Source: Agarivorans sp. TSD2052
GTDB lineage: Bacteria; Pseudomonadota; Gammaproteobacteria; Enterobacterales; Celerinatantimonadaceae
Assembly (NCBI RefSeq): GCF_023238625.1
Contig: NZ_CP096670.1
Coordinates: 3,452,501 to 3,516,500, forward strand
Length of the DNA: 64,000 nt
Direction: 5' to 3'
The position numbers were made by a program, and so were the translations under genes. Of the stretch, positions 45,419 through 55,038 are shown in pieces (the stretch's first letter is position 1; every line of letters starts with the position of its first letter). The notes beneath the pieces were generated by a model. The model saw only the letters and a program-made list of their open reading frames with translations, made no database searches and was not told where the DNA came from.

Positions 45419-47464
45419 ATGCTTAGCTCTATTTCGATTCGTTACAAACTGTTAGTACTGCCACTGCTTCTTGCGGTAGCTATGTTAGGGGAAGTGGTCC
45501 TAGTAACGTCCTCATTACAACAAAATAATGCAGATGCCTTGATTGTCAATATCGCCGGGCGTCAGCGGATGTTAACTAAAAAATTCTCCGCCGAAGAACT
45601 GTATAGAAGTAGCGCCAAGGAGCAGCAATTTCCAAGTATTCTTAATGCCGATAAAACCGTAGAACTCTACCAACATTCTTTACAAGCCTTGCAGCAAGGT
45701 GGGCAAACCTATGCAGACTTAGGCTTGAAAAAAGCAATCAACTTACCCGCGCCATCTCATCAACCCTTTATCGATCAGCTCAAGCTGGTTGAAAAGCTCT
45801 GGAACGAACAATTACGCATGGCCTTAGCCTTGCAAAATAGCCCCTCGGCCAGCAATTCTGAAGCCTTCTTGGCCGCTAATCATAAAAGCATGGCCGCTAT
45901 GAACAAGGCGGTATTAATTTACGCCGATTATGCTGAACACAAACTCAGCAAGCTAATAAACAGTAGTATTAGCTTAGCGGTGGTCATGGTGATATTAAGC
46001 TCACTGCTGGCCTGGATAGTGATTCGCGATACCACCCGTCCAATTAACTTGCTGGTGGCGATAAGTCGCAAAATCAGTCGAGGTGACCTCAAGTCATCTT
46101 CTGAGCTAAATCAGATCATTAGTAAAAATGAACTAGGCATGTTAGCGCACCATATCGAGTTAATGCGCCAATCGCTGCAGGAAGCACTGAATGAAATACA
46201 ACAAGCCTCAAGCAGTATTAATTTGTCATCCAATCAGGTTTCAGAGCTATCGACCCAAATTAGCCAAGCTAACCGTAACGAACAACAACGCTTCTCAGAT
46301 ATGTACGATAACTCGATGTCTCTAGAAGAATCGACCTCAAAATTGAGCGAAATTGCCGCTGAAACCCTCACCATGGTGACCCAGTGTAATCAATTATCAA
46401 CGAATGCCTCTCACTTAGTGGGTGAGAACATCACGATGATGACCACGACCTCTGAAGAAACCACTAAGGCCAGTAGTTTTATTCAGGAACTTAGCAATAC
46501 GGCAGAAAAGGTATACGGTATTGTTGATGCTATTCGTGCCATTTCAGAGCAAACCAATTTGCTCGCACTAAATGCAGCGATTGAAGCAGCCCGAGCCGGA
46601 GAGCAAGGCCGTGGTTTTGCGGTAGTCGCCGATGAAGTTCGAAGCCTAGCGGCGAGAACCGGCAGCTCTACCGATGAGATAGCCAAGCTGATTACTCAAC
46701 TCACTGAGGGTGTACAGCAGGTAGTGAATAGCATGGGAGAAGTCACCAGCAAAGTTGAACTGAGCCGAGAAACCTCTCAACAAACTGAACAAGGTATTGT
46801 TGAAGTGACAGAAAAAATACAGTTAGTCGCACAAGCTCAGCAAAGCATTGATGAACAAGTCGAACATCAGAATCAGCAGCTTGATATCCTCAAAGAAACT
46901 CAGCGAGAACTACAAACTATTATCGAAGAAAGCCACAACAAGTCTGAAACGTCCGCCTTAGTAGCGGGACAACTGGCACGAGTGTCCAGCAATGTTACCG
47001 ATCTACTACAACGTTTTTCACTCGATGCCACGTTAAAAGCAGAAACCAGGCAAAACAATGAGAAGCGCAGCCACCCTAGAGTAGACACCGGTTTGCACTT
47101 CACGCTGAACCAAGGCACCAAACGCGCTCAAGGATTAACTCAAGATATTAGTATGGGCGGGGTGAAAGTGGTTGTTCCGGGTAATTTGGCGCTGCATAGC
47201 AAACAGCCGCTACTCCTTAATTTGGCTTATTTGCATAAAGGTAAAAACAAGCAGTTTGATATCGCCGGACATATTATTGAACAGCGGGCCAATGATAAAC
47301 AAAACCTACAAATACATGTACGATTTGACCAAACAAACGCAGACCAAAAACACGCCTTAGAGGAGATATTTGAAGCGCATGGTAAACAGAGTAATTATGT
47401 TAGCAGCAGCCCCCAAGAGAGTTATGTAGATCCTCACACGGACGTGATTCGCTTTAACTCTTAG
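45419..47464 (+). CDS. chemoreceptor with C-terminal PilZ domain
   Basis: 681 residues: membrane helix, PilJ-type N-terminal domain ([18 protein letters not shown]), second membrane helix near 185, HAMP, MCP signalling tip [16 protein letters not shown] and a PilZ domain from about 545 (KRSHPR, then DISMGGVKV), with both halves of the c-di-GMP binding motif. It would couple a membrane signal and c-di-GMP to chemotaxis or pilus motility. Confidence 0.92.
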   Translation: MLSSISIRYKLLVLPLLLAVAMLGEVVLVTSSLQQNNADALIVNIAGRQRMLTKKFSAEELYRSSAKEQQFPSILNADKTVELYQHSLQALQQGGQTYADLGLKKAINLPAPSHQPFIDQLKLVEKLWNEQLRMALALQNSPSASNSEAFLAANHKSMAAMNKAVLIYADYAEHKLSKLINSSISLAVVMVILSSLLAWIVIRDTTRPINLLVAISRKISRGDLKSSSELNQIISKNELGMLAHHIELMRQSLQEALNEIQQASSSINLSSNQVSELSTQISQANRNEQQRFSDMYDNSMSLEESTSKLSEIAAETLTMVTQCNQLSTNASHLVGENITMMTTTSEETTKASSFIQELSNTAEKVYGIVDAIRAISEQTNLLALNAAIEAARAGEQGRGFAVVADEVRSLAARTGSSTDEIAKLITQLTEGVQQVVNSMGEVTSKVELSRETSQQTEQGIVEVTEKIQLVAQAQQSIDEQVEHQNQQLDILKETQRELQTIIEESHNKSETSALVAGQLARVSSNVTDLLQRFSLDATLKAETRQNNEKRSHPRVDTGLHFTLNQGTKRAQGLTQDISMGGVKVVVPGNLALHSKQPLLLNLAYLHKGKNKQFDIAGHIIEQRANDKQNLQIHVRFDQTNADQKHALEEIFEAHGKQSNYVSSSPQESYVDPHTDVIRFNS

Positions 47465-47484
47465 CGCTATTGTTCACAAGCAAA

Positions 47485-47502
47485 CCAAGCTGTAATGCTT
47501 GG
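47485..47502. repeat. 6-bp inverted repeat between convergent genes
   Basis: CCAAGC-6-GCTTGG between the chemoreceptor and DUF1513 stops, with no T tract; possible weak bidirectional terminator. Confidence 0.3.
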
Positions 47503-47504
47503 CG

Positions 47505-48620
47505 TTAACTGATGTCTAGCACGCTAAGGTGATTGTCCCATTGCAAAGCTGTTTGCAGGCGTTGTATGGGCTGGGCTTTTTGAATCAACTGTCCTTGGCC
47601 GGTCGACGCCACCCAACCTTTAGCATGGGTGGCCAAGCCGCATACATCATCTACTTGCATCAACTGCGCTAGTTCTCGTTCAGTTTCAGACCAAACCGCC
47701 AGTTTACCGCCACGGGGCGAACTGGCGAGTAACGTGCCATCTACACATTCAATGCTTCCAATATAGTGATTAAACAGAGGCCAATAATCAGCATCGGCAT
47801 CGAGAGCCATGCAAGGCTCCATCGCATGTTGAGAATAGACAAGAGAGCTAACTTCACGCTGAGGGTTTTGCCCCTGACACGCCAACCACACCGTATCACT
47901 ATGTGTTGAGTAACAGAGGTGGCGAATGCTGAGTTGGTTATCCGGCAACTCTCTGGTTAATAAAGCTTGGCCCGTTTCGCTATCCAAATAAACCAAGGCT
48001 GGGCGCATCGTTTCTAGGTTTAGCTTTTCCCTTCCTTGAGTATGGATCCCCCCAACGGCAACGACCAAGCGCTGCTTTGGCAACATCAATAACTGATGCG
48101 GTCCCAAACCTGCTATCGGCCAACGCTGGCTAAGCGACCACCGCTCGGCTTGCTGTTGATACACCAACACCGCCCCTTGGCTGGTATCACTGTCACCAGC
48201 CGTGACATACAACTTACTGGCATCATCAGAAAAACAAGCATGCCCGTAAAAATGCATATTGGCGGGTGGAGTAATATTGCCTAATAGTTGCCCGGTTCGC
48301 GGCTCAAACAGCACAATATAATGACCAGGTCTTCGCCCAACACAGGCCGCGAGGCCGTGGTCTTTTTTTGCCAAAGCCACATGATGACCGCGGGCCGGTA
48401 AAGCCAATTGGTAAGGTAATTCGCCATTGCTAAACATCGCACTAAGCTGGTATTTATCCTGCTGTTTAGTGCAGCCAAGTAACAAATAGTTATTAGCTCT
48501 AGCGCTATCATTGCGCTTAAGAAGTGCATGAGCAACCGCCGGTGCACTAAGCAAACTGGCGCCTAGCGATAGCTGCGCCATTCTTTGCAACAATTTACGA
48601 CGGTTCAACTCAGTCGCCAT
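47505..48620 (-). CDS. DUF1513 Tat-exported beta-propeller-like protein
   Basis: 371 residues with a twin-arginine-type signal (NRRKLLQRMAQLSLG) and repeated WD/YVTN-like strands. DUF1513 proteins recur with imelysin and di-haem genes in iron-regulated operons. Overlaps the previous gene by 11 nt. Role in periplasmic iron handling is inferred. Confidence 0.88.
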   Translation of the reverse strand: MATELNRRKLLQRMAQLSLGASLLSAPAVAHALLKRNDSARANNYLLLGCTKQQDKYQLSAMFSNGELPYQLALPARGHHVALAKKDHGLAACVGRRPGHYIVLFEPRTGQLLGNITPPANMHFYGHACFSDDASKLYVTAGDSDTSQGAVLVYQQQAERWSLSQRWPIAGLGPHQLLMLPKQRLVVAVGGIHTQGREKLNLETMRPALVYLDSETGQALLTRELPDNQLSIRHLCYSTHSDTVWLACQGQNPQREVSSLVYSQHAMEPCMALDADADYWPLFNHYIGSIECVDGTLLASSPRGGKLAVWSETERELAQLMQVDDVCGLATHAKGWVASTGQGQLIQKAQPIQRLQTALQWDNHLSVLDIS

Positions 48621-49581
48621 CGTTATTATTAAACCCTAACTCTATCGACAGAGCCTGCGGTACTTGATTTGCAAATAAACGGTCTAACTTGGCCAACATC
48701 GGTTCAGCCTTAGCCCAATCACTCAACTGAGCGTGTTGGTCATTGGGCTCAATAGTGGGCATGGCCTTGCTTAAAAGAGCAAATTGCGCTGCGGTTTGCT
48801 TGGCTAAGTTTGCATCAATACTGGTTAGGTAAATCGCTAGGTACCGCTGGTAACGTCTCGCTAAGCCAGTGAGTTGCTCAGCTAACAGCTGAGCACTGAG
48901 TTTGGCACGCCAAGCCTCTCCTTGATAGGGGCGTAAACGTTGGTGCTTAGCTGAGTAAATTGCCCGCAGCTTGCGCAGCATAATGCTGGTTTGCAGGCGG
49001 TAACTGTTCAGTACATCACTGCTTAACTGTTCTGGGCTAATAGTCGCCAGATCGCTAGGTAGGTTGTTCGCTACTTGCTCTGCCGCCTGCACGTATTGAT
49101 TCACTACATCAGGCAGCAATACGCAACGCTGCTGCTCACTAAGCGCTTCGAACAATAGAAACTCTTGGCTACGTAAATTGCTATGAGTACTGCTTAAAGG
49201 CTGCTGTCCGGCTAACGCCGCTTTAACTTTACGCCCAGTAGTATCTTTTTTGTCAGGCCAGTAACTTAAGGCCCAGTTCAATTTTAAATCAACCAAAGGG
49301 CCAAGTGCTGAAGCTTGTAGCGGCAGATACGCAAGATAATTTTGTCTCCACAAGCTTTGGCTTATTAGTAAGCCATCATCACTTGGTTTGGCACAGTAAG
49401 CCGTCACATGTTGTTGGTAGGCACGCGCTTCTGATACTAAGTATGCACTTAAACCCACAATATGTTGCTGCTCTTGCTGTAACCATTGTTGCTGTAAAGT
49501 GACGGTATTAGCAATCGCCGAGCTCAGTCCTACCAGCCCCAAAACACCGAGAGTGATTGCTCGATAAAAACACTTATTCAT
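48610..49581 (-). CDS. imelysin family protein (degenerate motif)
   Basis: 323 residues from ATG 49581; signal peptide ending near AIANT. Imelysin-like helical domain, but where the family GxHxxE motif should be it reads SQEFLLFEAL, so the putative metal site is altered. Third gene of the Fur-type operon, between DUF1111 and DUF1513. Confidence 0.85.
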   Translation of the reverse strand: MNKCFYRAITLGVLGLVGLSSAIANTVTLQQQWLQQEQQHIVGLSAYLVSEARAYQQHVTAYCAKPSDDGLLISQSLWRQNYLAYLPLQASALGPLVDLKLNWALSYWPDKKDTTGRKVKAALAGQQPLSSTHSNLRSQEFLLFEALSEQQRCVLLPDVVNQYVQAAEQVANNLPSDLATISPEQLSSDVLNSYRLQTSIMLRKLRAIYSAKHQRLRPYQGEAWRAKLSAQLLAEQLTGLARRYQRYLAIYLTSIDANLAKQTAAQFALLSKAMPTIEPNDQHAQLSDWAKAEPMLAKLDRLFANQVPQALSIELGFNNNDGD

Positions 49582-49591
49582 AGTTGGCCTT

Positions 49592-51001
49592 TTAGAGTGA
49601 GTTAACAAAAGCCACCAGCGCATCGCGCTGCTGTAAGCTTAAATTGGCAAAGGCTTGTTTAGCAGGTTCGGCTTCGCCACCATGCCAAACAATCGCTTCA
49701 GCCACATTACGCGCACGCCCATCGTGTAATAACTGACTGTGGCCATTGACGGTTTCAGTCAGCCCTACTCCCCATAACGGTGGAGTGCGCCATTGCTGTC
49801 CATTGGCTAAGTATTCGCCCCGACCATCTGCCAGTTCAGGCCCCATATCATGTAGCAACATATCGGTGTAGGGGTAAATAACTTGCTCGCTTAAAGCTGG
49901 CAAGTTTGCTCGCTTGGCTGTAGTAAATCGGCGTTTATGACAGCTATCACAGTTAACTTGGCTAAATAACTGGTCACCTTGTTGCACCAACTCTTTGTCA
50001 TTAATGCGGCGCTTAGGCACGGCTAAATGGCGGGTATAGAACTCTACAAAGCCAAGTAGCTTATCACTCACCTCTGAACCATCAGGGTCGACGCCAGAAG
50101 TCGCCACTTGGCATTCTTTTTGGGCGGCCGTGCAGTGATCGTTCGTGAACATTAAGCTCGTAATACCAATATCACCATTAAAGGCAGCGGCATTTTGTTG
50201 CATTAAATTGGGTTGCCCCGCCTTCCAGCCAAAACGCCCTAAAGTATAAGCTTGCTGCTGTTGGTCCCAGACACGGTTAGCCACACCGCGAATACCATCT
50301 TGGTTAATATCATTAGGATCTGCATTGGCCAATATGTCTTGCTCGCTAATGCTTTCTAACAACCCCAAGCCAATCATTGGCGAAGCAATCCGCGGCGAGA
50401 ACAAGGTATCGGGATGCAGCGGCCCATAGCCTAACTGATCGACAAGCAATTCTGGCTTGCGTAACATAAGTAGGCTGCCGTCACTATAAGTAAAAGCTTG
50501 CTTCGTATAGGCAAAACGCACTCGCGCTTCAGGTGCTACCCCAGGAATAGCTTGGTCTTGTATTTGGCCGCCGTAGGTAGGTTCTGGCACCACACCATTT
50601 TGGGCTTCCAGTAATTTTTGCTCATCTGTTACTGCCGGAATACTGATCCTCACTAACATAGAAACAGCGTTATCGGCCCCCACCGGAGCAGGATGCCCGC
50701 GACCATCTTTGAGGTGGCAATTCTGGCAACCGTTAGTATTAAACAGTGGCCCTAGGCCATCTCTAGCGATCGTCGTCGCGGGGGCAACCACCCAAGGATT
50801 ACGAAAGAAACTATTGCCAGTACTAAAATTCAAACGCCCTTCAAAACTCAAATTAGCCGCAGGCAAAGAAAACGCATTGCGATCAATTCGGATAGTCGTC
50901 GTATCGCCGCCCGGCTTATTGGGGTTGGCAAAGGCGACAATATTGGCGCTTAACGCCGCCACTAAGACCAGCTTACTCATCAACTTATTTTTCAAACTCA
51001 C
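49592..51001 (-). CDS. di-haem (DUF1111) thiol oxidoreductase-like cytochrome
   Basis: About 469 residues from GTG 51001 (GGGAGA upstream); ATG 50980 is an alternative that starts at the signal peptide. Two CxxCH haem motifs, CQNCH and CDSCH. Di-haem cytochrome c peroxidase-like fold, periplasmic. Part of the imelysin operon. Confidence 0.9.
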   Translation of the reverse strand: MSLKNKLMSKLVLVAALSANIVAFANPNKPGGDTTTIRIDRNAFSLPAANLSFEGRLNFSTGNSFFRNPWVVAPATTIARDGLGPLFNTNGCQNCHLKDGRGHPAPVGADNAVSMLVRISIPAVTDEQKLLEAQNGVVPEPTYGGQIQDQAIPGVAPEARVRFAYTKQAFTYSDGSLLMLRKPELLVDQLGYGPLHPDTLFSPRIASPMIGLGLLESISEQDILANADPNDINQDGIRGVANRVWDQQQQAYTLGRFGWKAGQPNLMQQNAAAFNGDIGITSLMFTNDHCTAAQKECQVATSGVDPDGSEVSDKLLGFVEFYTRHLAVPKRRINDKELVQQGDQLFSQVNCDSCHKRRFTTAKRANLPALSEQVIYPYTDMLLHDMGPELADGRGEYLANGQQWRTPPLWGVGLTETVNGHSQLLHDGRARNVAEAIVWHGGEAEPAKQAFANLSLQQRDALVAFVNSL

Positions 51002-51035
51002 TCTCTCCCAAGAATGCTGAAACAAGATCCACGAA

Positions 51036-51053
51036 AGGGAGCAAAAGCTCCCT
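51036..51053 (-). repeat. 7-bp perfect hairpin between imelysin and di-haem genes
   Basis: AGGGAGC-4-GCTCCCT; on the minus strand only TTTC follows, so partial terminator or mRNA-stability element. Confidence 0.5.
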
Positions 51054-51073
51054 ATTATGATATTGATGGCTTT

Positions 51074-52315
51074 TTAGAATTCGTGGTCTGCGGTGTCAGG
51101 GTTTAAATTTTCAATGCCTAATACTTTAGCGCTCGCCTCAATGGCGCGAGTTTGCTCAACCAAGGCTAAGATAGTGCCGTTAATTAAGGCATGGCCATCG
51201 CTATTATTGGCCGCGATAAGCTGATCAAAGTACACCCCATTTTGTTCAGCACTCGCCACTAACTTGGCCGTTTCGGACATCGACAGCTCAAACATCATTT
51301 TGTTGTTTTTAGCAATTGCCGGATCCTTTTGTTTGACCAAATCATGCAAGCTAGGGCCGTTTAGCATTGAGCCATTTAAGCGCTTAAACTCACCGAAATA
51401 GACATTGCTAATACCACGGTTATTGTAATAGTGAGAGTTATGGGTGTTGTCACTGAAACAATCATGCTCATCTTCAGTAGAGTTGGCTTCTAATGCCACC
51501 TTCATACGCTCGCCAGCTAACTCACCCAGAGATAAACTCCCCATACCAAACATCACACGGCGTAAGGCTTGCTCGCTCGGCTCTGCCAGCAATTGCTGCT
51601 GATAATCACCACCGTTTGCCCATTGCTGACTCATCCATGCTAAGTCATCAACCAATAATTGGGTAACCGCAGCTAGGTAGGCGGCCCGTCGATCACAATT
51701 ACCGTTGGTACATGCGCTGCCAGAGGCATAATCGGTATAAGCTCGCTCACCCGCGCCAGCATCAGAGCCATGTAAATCTTGTCCCCATAGTAAAAACTCT
51801 ACCGCATGATAACCGGTTGCTACATTGGCTTCAGAACCGGCAAGCTCATTTAATGAGGCGAGTAATTCGGGGTTAATAACACTTAAATCAAGTGTGTTTT
51901 CGCCCACTTGCACATGGGTATTAGCCACAATATTGGCGGTTGCGCCAGGATTACCCAGCTCATACTGGTAATCGGCAGCCACGTAGTCGATGAGGCCCTC
52001 ATCTAATGGCCAGGCATTAAGTTGCCCTTCCCAATCATCAACAATAGGGTTACCAAAACGGAACACTTCACTTTGCTGGTAAAAGCGTCGCGCTTCTTTC
52101 CAAGCAGCCTTGGCAGCCGCTAAGTGTTGCGCTGAGGGAGCAGATATTAGTTGCTGGCTTGCGTTTTGTAAGCTAACAGCGCTGCTGTGCGAGTCGCTAA
52201 ACACGGCATGAGCTAACTCAGCATAATGAGCGACAACTTGATTTTGTTTTACATCTGCGTAGGCAATATTTGCCAATAATAACGTCGAGCTTAATACCAC
52301 TTTAATCAGGCGCAT
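51074..52315 (-). CDS. imelysin (IrpA-type) iron-regulated protein
   Basis: 413 residues from ATG 52315 with AAGGAAG upstream; a 13-residue longer frame would overlap the Fur-type box. Signal peptide, then imelysin domain with intact GYHAVEFLLWG (GxHxxE). Operon leader under a Fur-type site. The family is implicated in iron uptake; the motif suggests metal binding. Confidence 0.9.
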   Translation of the reverse strand: MRLIKVVLSSTLLLANIAYADVKQNQVVAHYAELAHAVFSDSHSSAVSLQNASQQLISAPSAQHLAAAKAAWKEARRFYQQSEVFRFGNPIVDDWEGQLNAWPLDEGLIDYVAADYQYELGNPGATANIVANTHVQVGENTLDLSVINPELLASLNELAGSEANVATGYHAVEFLLWGQDLHGSDAGAGERAYTDYASGSACTNGNCDRRAAYLAAVTQLLVDDLAWMSQQWANGGDYQQQLLAEPSEQALRRVMFGMGSLSLGELAGERMKVALEANSTEDEHDCFSDNTHNSHYYNNRGISNVYFGEFKRLNGSMLNGPSLHDLVKQKDPAIAKNNKMMFELSMSETAKLVASAEQNGVYFDQLIAANNSDGHALINGTILALVEQTRAIEASAKVLGIENLNPDTADHEF

Positions 52316-52336
52316 TGTCTTCCTTAAATTTACGCT

Positions 52337-52358
52337 AATGAGAATACCTATCATTATC
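52337..52358 (-). promoter_or_regulatory. Fur box upstream of imelysin operon
   Basis: Minus-strand GATAATGATAGGTATTCTCA resembles the Fur consensus (GATAATGATAATCATTATC) and lies 20-40 nt before the imelysin start. Confidence 0.65.
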
Positions 52359-52528
52359 TTTACTATTTACAACAAGTAAACAAAAAAAACCTATTTTCTA
52401 AAAATAAAGAAAAATAAGGTTTACAGAGGAAGGTTAAAAAAAACGCCTTTTTAGTGTCATTAAGCTGTCATAGTAATTTTGTTAAATGCTCGCGTTCACT
52501 TGATTCAGCGACTCAGTAGAGATGAGAT

Positions 52529-52702
52529 ATGAGTATCAATACACTTAATGGAAAACAGTTTTGGAAGGTATTACGTAAGAAGGGAATTCCGCCTTCAGTA
52601 TTTGCAATGAAAGCGAATTGTTCGTTAAACAGTGTATACAACTTAAAAGAGCGCAGCTATATTCCAGCCAAATTCGCTCAAGTATTAGACAGTATTCAGT
52701 AA
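52529..52702 (+). CDS. small helix-turn-helix-like protein
   Basis: 57 residues from ATG 52529. The pattern LRKKGIPPSVFAMKANCSLNSVYNLKERS fits a helix-turn-helix. A weak AGAGATGAG precedes it. It is divergent from the imelysin operon. The composition is gene-like; function unknown. Confidence 0.5.
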   Translation: MSINTLNGKQFWKVLRKKGIPPSVFAMKANCSLNSVYNLKERSYIPAKFAQVLDSIQ

Positions 52703-52771
52703 CATAAACTTGTAGTGGTTAGTGAACGCCCACTAGCCGCACTCGCTGACCACTCAAGGAAGTCTGTGTGG

Positions 52772-53119
52772 TTAAGCCGCTGCTGTTACCGACATTTCAA
52801 CTAAAATTTCTTCTCGTGCCATGTGCGCTTGCACACACGCCCGAGCCGGTGGCGTTACGTCACTAATCCATGCATCCCACACTTTATTCATTTCAGCAAA
52901 ATCATCCATAGTGCGCAGATAAATCGTTACGCTTAGCAGCTTAGATTTGTCTGAACCTACGCTGGCGAGCAGCTCTTCGACTTTTTCAATCGTGGTCCGT
53001 GTTTGCTCAGCAATGCCATGTGAAGTGTCTTTAGCAACCTGACCACAAAGATACACAGTATTATTATGGATCACCGCTCGGCTCATTCTGGCTTTACTTT
53101 CAAAGTGTTGGATAGACAT
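52772..53119 (-). CDS. RidA family deaminase
   Basis: 115 residues with the RidA/YjgF signature [20 protein letters not shown] (the Arg contacts the substrate carboxylate). Hydrolyses enamine/imine intermediates released by PLP or FAD enzymes. It follows an FAD oxidase gene, the likely source of imines. AAGGAG ribosome site lies just after a terminator. Confidence 0.93.
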   Translation of the reverse strand: MSIQHFESKARMSRAVIHNNTVYLCGQVAKDTSHGIAEQTRTTIEKVEELLASVGSDKSKLLSVTIYLRTMDDFAEMNKVWDAWISDVTPPARACVQAHMAREEILVEMSVTAAA

Positions 53120-53133
53120 GCTAACTCCTTAAT

Positions 53134-53157
53134 AAAAAGGCTAGCAGTGCTAGCCTT
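53134..53157 (-). terminator. terminator between FAD oxidase and ridA
   Basis: AAGGCTAG-5-CTAGCCTT hairpin followed on the minus strand by TTTTTATT, then immediately by the ridA ribosome site AAGGAG. The stem is strong enough to end transcripts before ridA. Confidence 0.65.
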
Positions 53158-53177
53158 GGTGCAAATAGTAGATAGCG

Positions 53178-54635
53178 CTAACGCGCTAAGGATAACGGGT
53201 AATTGCGTTGCTCAGCCAATTGTTCGGCTAACTCAAGTACCTGCGAATAGCCCAATTGTTGGGTACTTGGTAATTCACTCATCACTGAACCTAAGGCTTC
53301 ACCATGAAGTAAACCTAACTCAGCAATGTTCTCAATGATTTGCTCGGCGGCACTTAAGGCCGAAGAAAACTTAACAATTTCGGTACGCGCATAATGGGCC
53401 TTATCAAAAGAGACACTGGCAGCGCGTAAACTAGGATCGCTACCTGGAATCTGCTGCGCCCCAAATAATGGACGGCCAGCCACAGCGGCATTGTTAAAGC
53501 TAGGCAGATAACGCGACATGTGCTTTACCGCCTCAGCAGTGCGCTGCGCCACTTCGTCACTTTGCCAGCCTTGGGTTAACTTGCGAGTCAGTAAGGGACT
53601 AAGCTCAGGTTGAGCACTATTCTCGCTAGATTTAACCAAGCCACCTTTAAACAAAGTGATGGTATCGGTCATACCGTGCAGTTGAAATAAACCATCCGGA
53701 TAAGGGGTTAATTGCGCCATGCCGTTAGTCGTGCCCCGTTCGCCGTGCACAATTAACTCAGGCCAACGGCCATTTTGACTCGGCCAGTTGGCCAAATAGG
53801 CCGCTTTAAACTCTACCATACGGTGACGGCTTAGCTTAGCCATGTCATCAATACTACCACTGCGGTAACCACAGGCATTTATCAAGTAATCCACTTCGGT
53901 ACTTTGGCTGCCCTGCTCTGTTTGATAATCTACTCGCCAACGCGGTTTGTCGCCATTAAGTAACTCAACATGGGTAACCTTAGTGTGGGTAAACACTTGG
54001 CAATTGTCTAAGCCCTCGCTGGCCAGTTTCACCATGGCAGCAATGCGTAACAAACTTAAGCCGTACTCTTGTACCTGCACAAATGGAAATTTAAAGGCCG
54101 ATAAATCCAAGTATTTGGCCACTGGGATCATCCAGTCATCCATACTCTGCGGCTGTTGCATCGGTTCGCGTTTGGCCAGTGCTTCAAGTTGCTCACGGCT
54201 ATACAAGCGGTAGTAATCTTTGGCAGGGCCCAGCTTTTGATTTTGAGGGTCTTGTTGAATCAAATTGGCATAGTGCGCCTGCACTTTTCGCAAGCGAGGC
54301 AAGAGCGCTTCTGGCTCGCCAGGATCATTTAATGGCACACTAATCACAGTAGGGCGCAGATTGACCGCGTGAGGAAACACCCGCAAGGTATTAATCGACT
54401 GCTCTAGCAACTTAAGACATTGCTCATCAGATATCTCGCGATATAAATTGCCACCGGCGTGTAAGTGGCAAGCTGGCGGGCCATTAACTAAACTGGGGCC
54501 AGCCTCAAACAAGCTAACATTGGCGCCGAGTTCGGCCAATTTAAGTGCAGCCGCTGATCCGGCAATTCCACCACCTACTACGGCGACCTGAAGCGAAGCT
54601 GAATTATTCGCTGTCACTGGGTGAGTTTGTATCAC
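53178..54635 (-). CDS. FAD-dependent oxidoreductase (DAO-type)
   Basis: 485 residues; N-terminal Rossmann FAD motif VVGGGIAGSAAALKLAELG and a DAO-like layout. Likely amine or amino-acid oxidase producing an imine for the downstream RidA. No signal peptide. Substrate unknown. Confidence 0.87.
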   Translation of the reverse strand: MIQTHPVTANNSASLQVAVVGGGIAGSAAALKLAELGANVSLFEAGPSLVNGPPACHLHAGGNLYREISDEQCLKLLEQSINTLRVFPHAVNLRPTVISVPLNDPGEPEALLPRLRKVQAHYANLIQQDPQNQKLGPAKDYYRLYSREQLEALAKREPMQQPQSMDDWMIPVAKYLDLSAFKFPFVQVQEYGLSLLRIAAMVKLASEGLDNCQVFTHTKVTHVELLNGDKPRWRVDYQTEQGSQSTEVDYLINACGYRSGSIDDMAKLSRHRMVEFKAAYLANWPSQNGRWPELIVHGERGTTNGMAQLTPYPDGLFQLHGMTDTITLFKGGLVKSSENSAQPELSPLLTRKLTQGWQSDEVAQRTAEAVKHMSRYLPSFNNAAVAGRPLFGAQQIPGSDPSLRAASVSFDKAHYARTEIVKFSSALSAAEQIIENIAELGLLHGEALGSVMSELPSTQQLGYSQVLELAEQLAEQRNYPLSLAR

Positions 54636-54691
54636 TAAATTTCATCCGCAAGATAAAAAAACTATAACGTGATTATTCTAACTGCCGATCA

Positions 54692-54874
54692 ATGACATTG
54701 AAATACAATTCAAACAGTTTACACCGAGCTAAGCTGAAGATTTTTGTAGAGAAAGTGAAAGATAATAAAATGGATGGGGTAATTTATGATGCTTGGTGTC
54801 GTTATTCTTGGCGCTTGAGTAAAAAAGAAGAGAGAGCAAGAACCAAGCACAGAAGTCATTTTAAACGTTTTTAG
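54692..54874 (+). CDS. possible small basic protein
   Basis: 60 residues, basic, with a C-terminal KKEERARTKHRSHFKRF. No clear ribosome site; a shorter 34-residue version from the inner ATG (MDGVIYDAW) is possible. It lies between two divergent/convergent genes. Could be chance. Confidence 0.3.
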   Translation: MTLKYNSNSLHRAKLKIFVEKVKDNKMDGVIYDAWCRYSWRLSKKEERARTKHRSHFKRF

Positions 54875-55005
54875 TGACGTAGCAAAGAGAGTCAAATTGC
54901 CCCCTCAAGCTATCGTAGCTTGCATTCTGTTTGCTTGTGATTGCCTAACAATAATGCCTTTCATGGTAGCTAACACCGTTTGAAAAAATTGAGAAGGTTG
55001 AGAAC

Positions 55006-55029
55006 AACAAGCGCCCTCAGGCGCTTGTT
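55006..55029 (-). terminator. terminator of aspD
   Basis: AACAAGCGCC-4-GGCGCTTGTT, then a T-rich TTGTT on the minus strand, 10 nt past the stop. Nearly the same hairpin follows aspT. Confidence 0.7.
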
Positions 55030-55038
55030 TCTTTGCGA

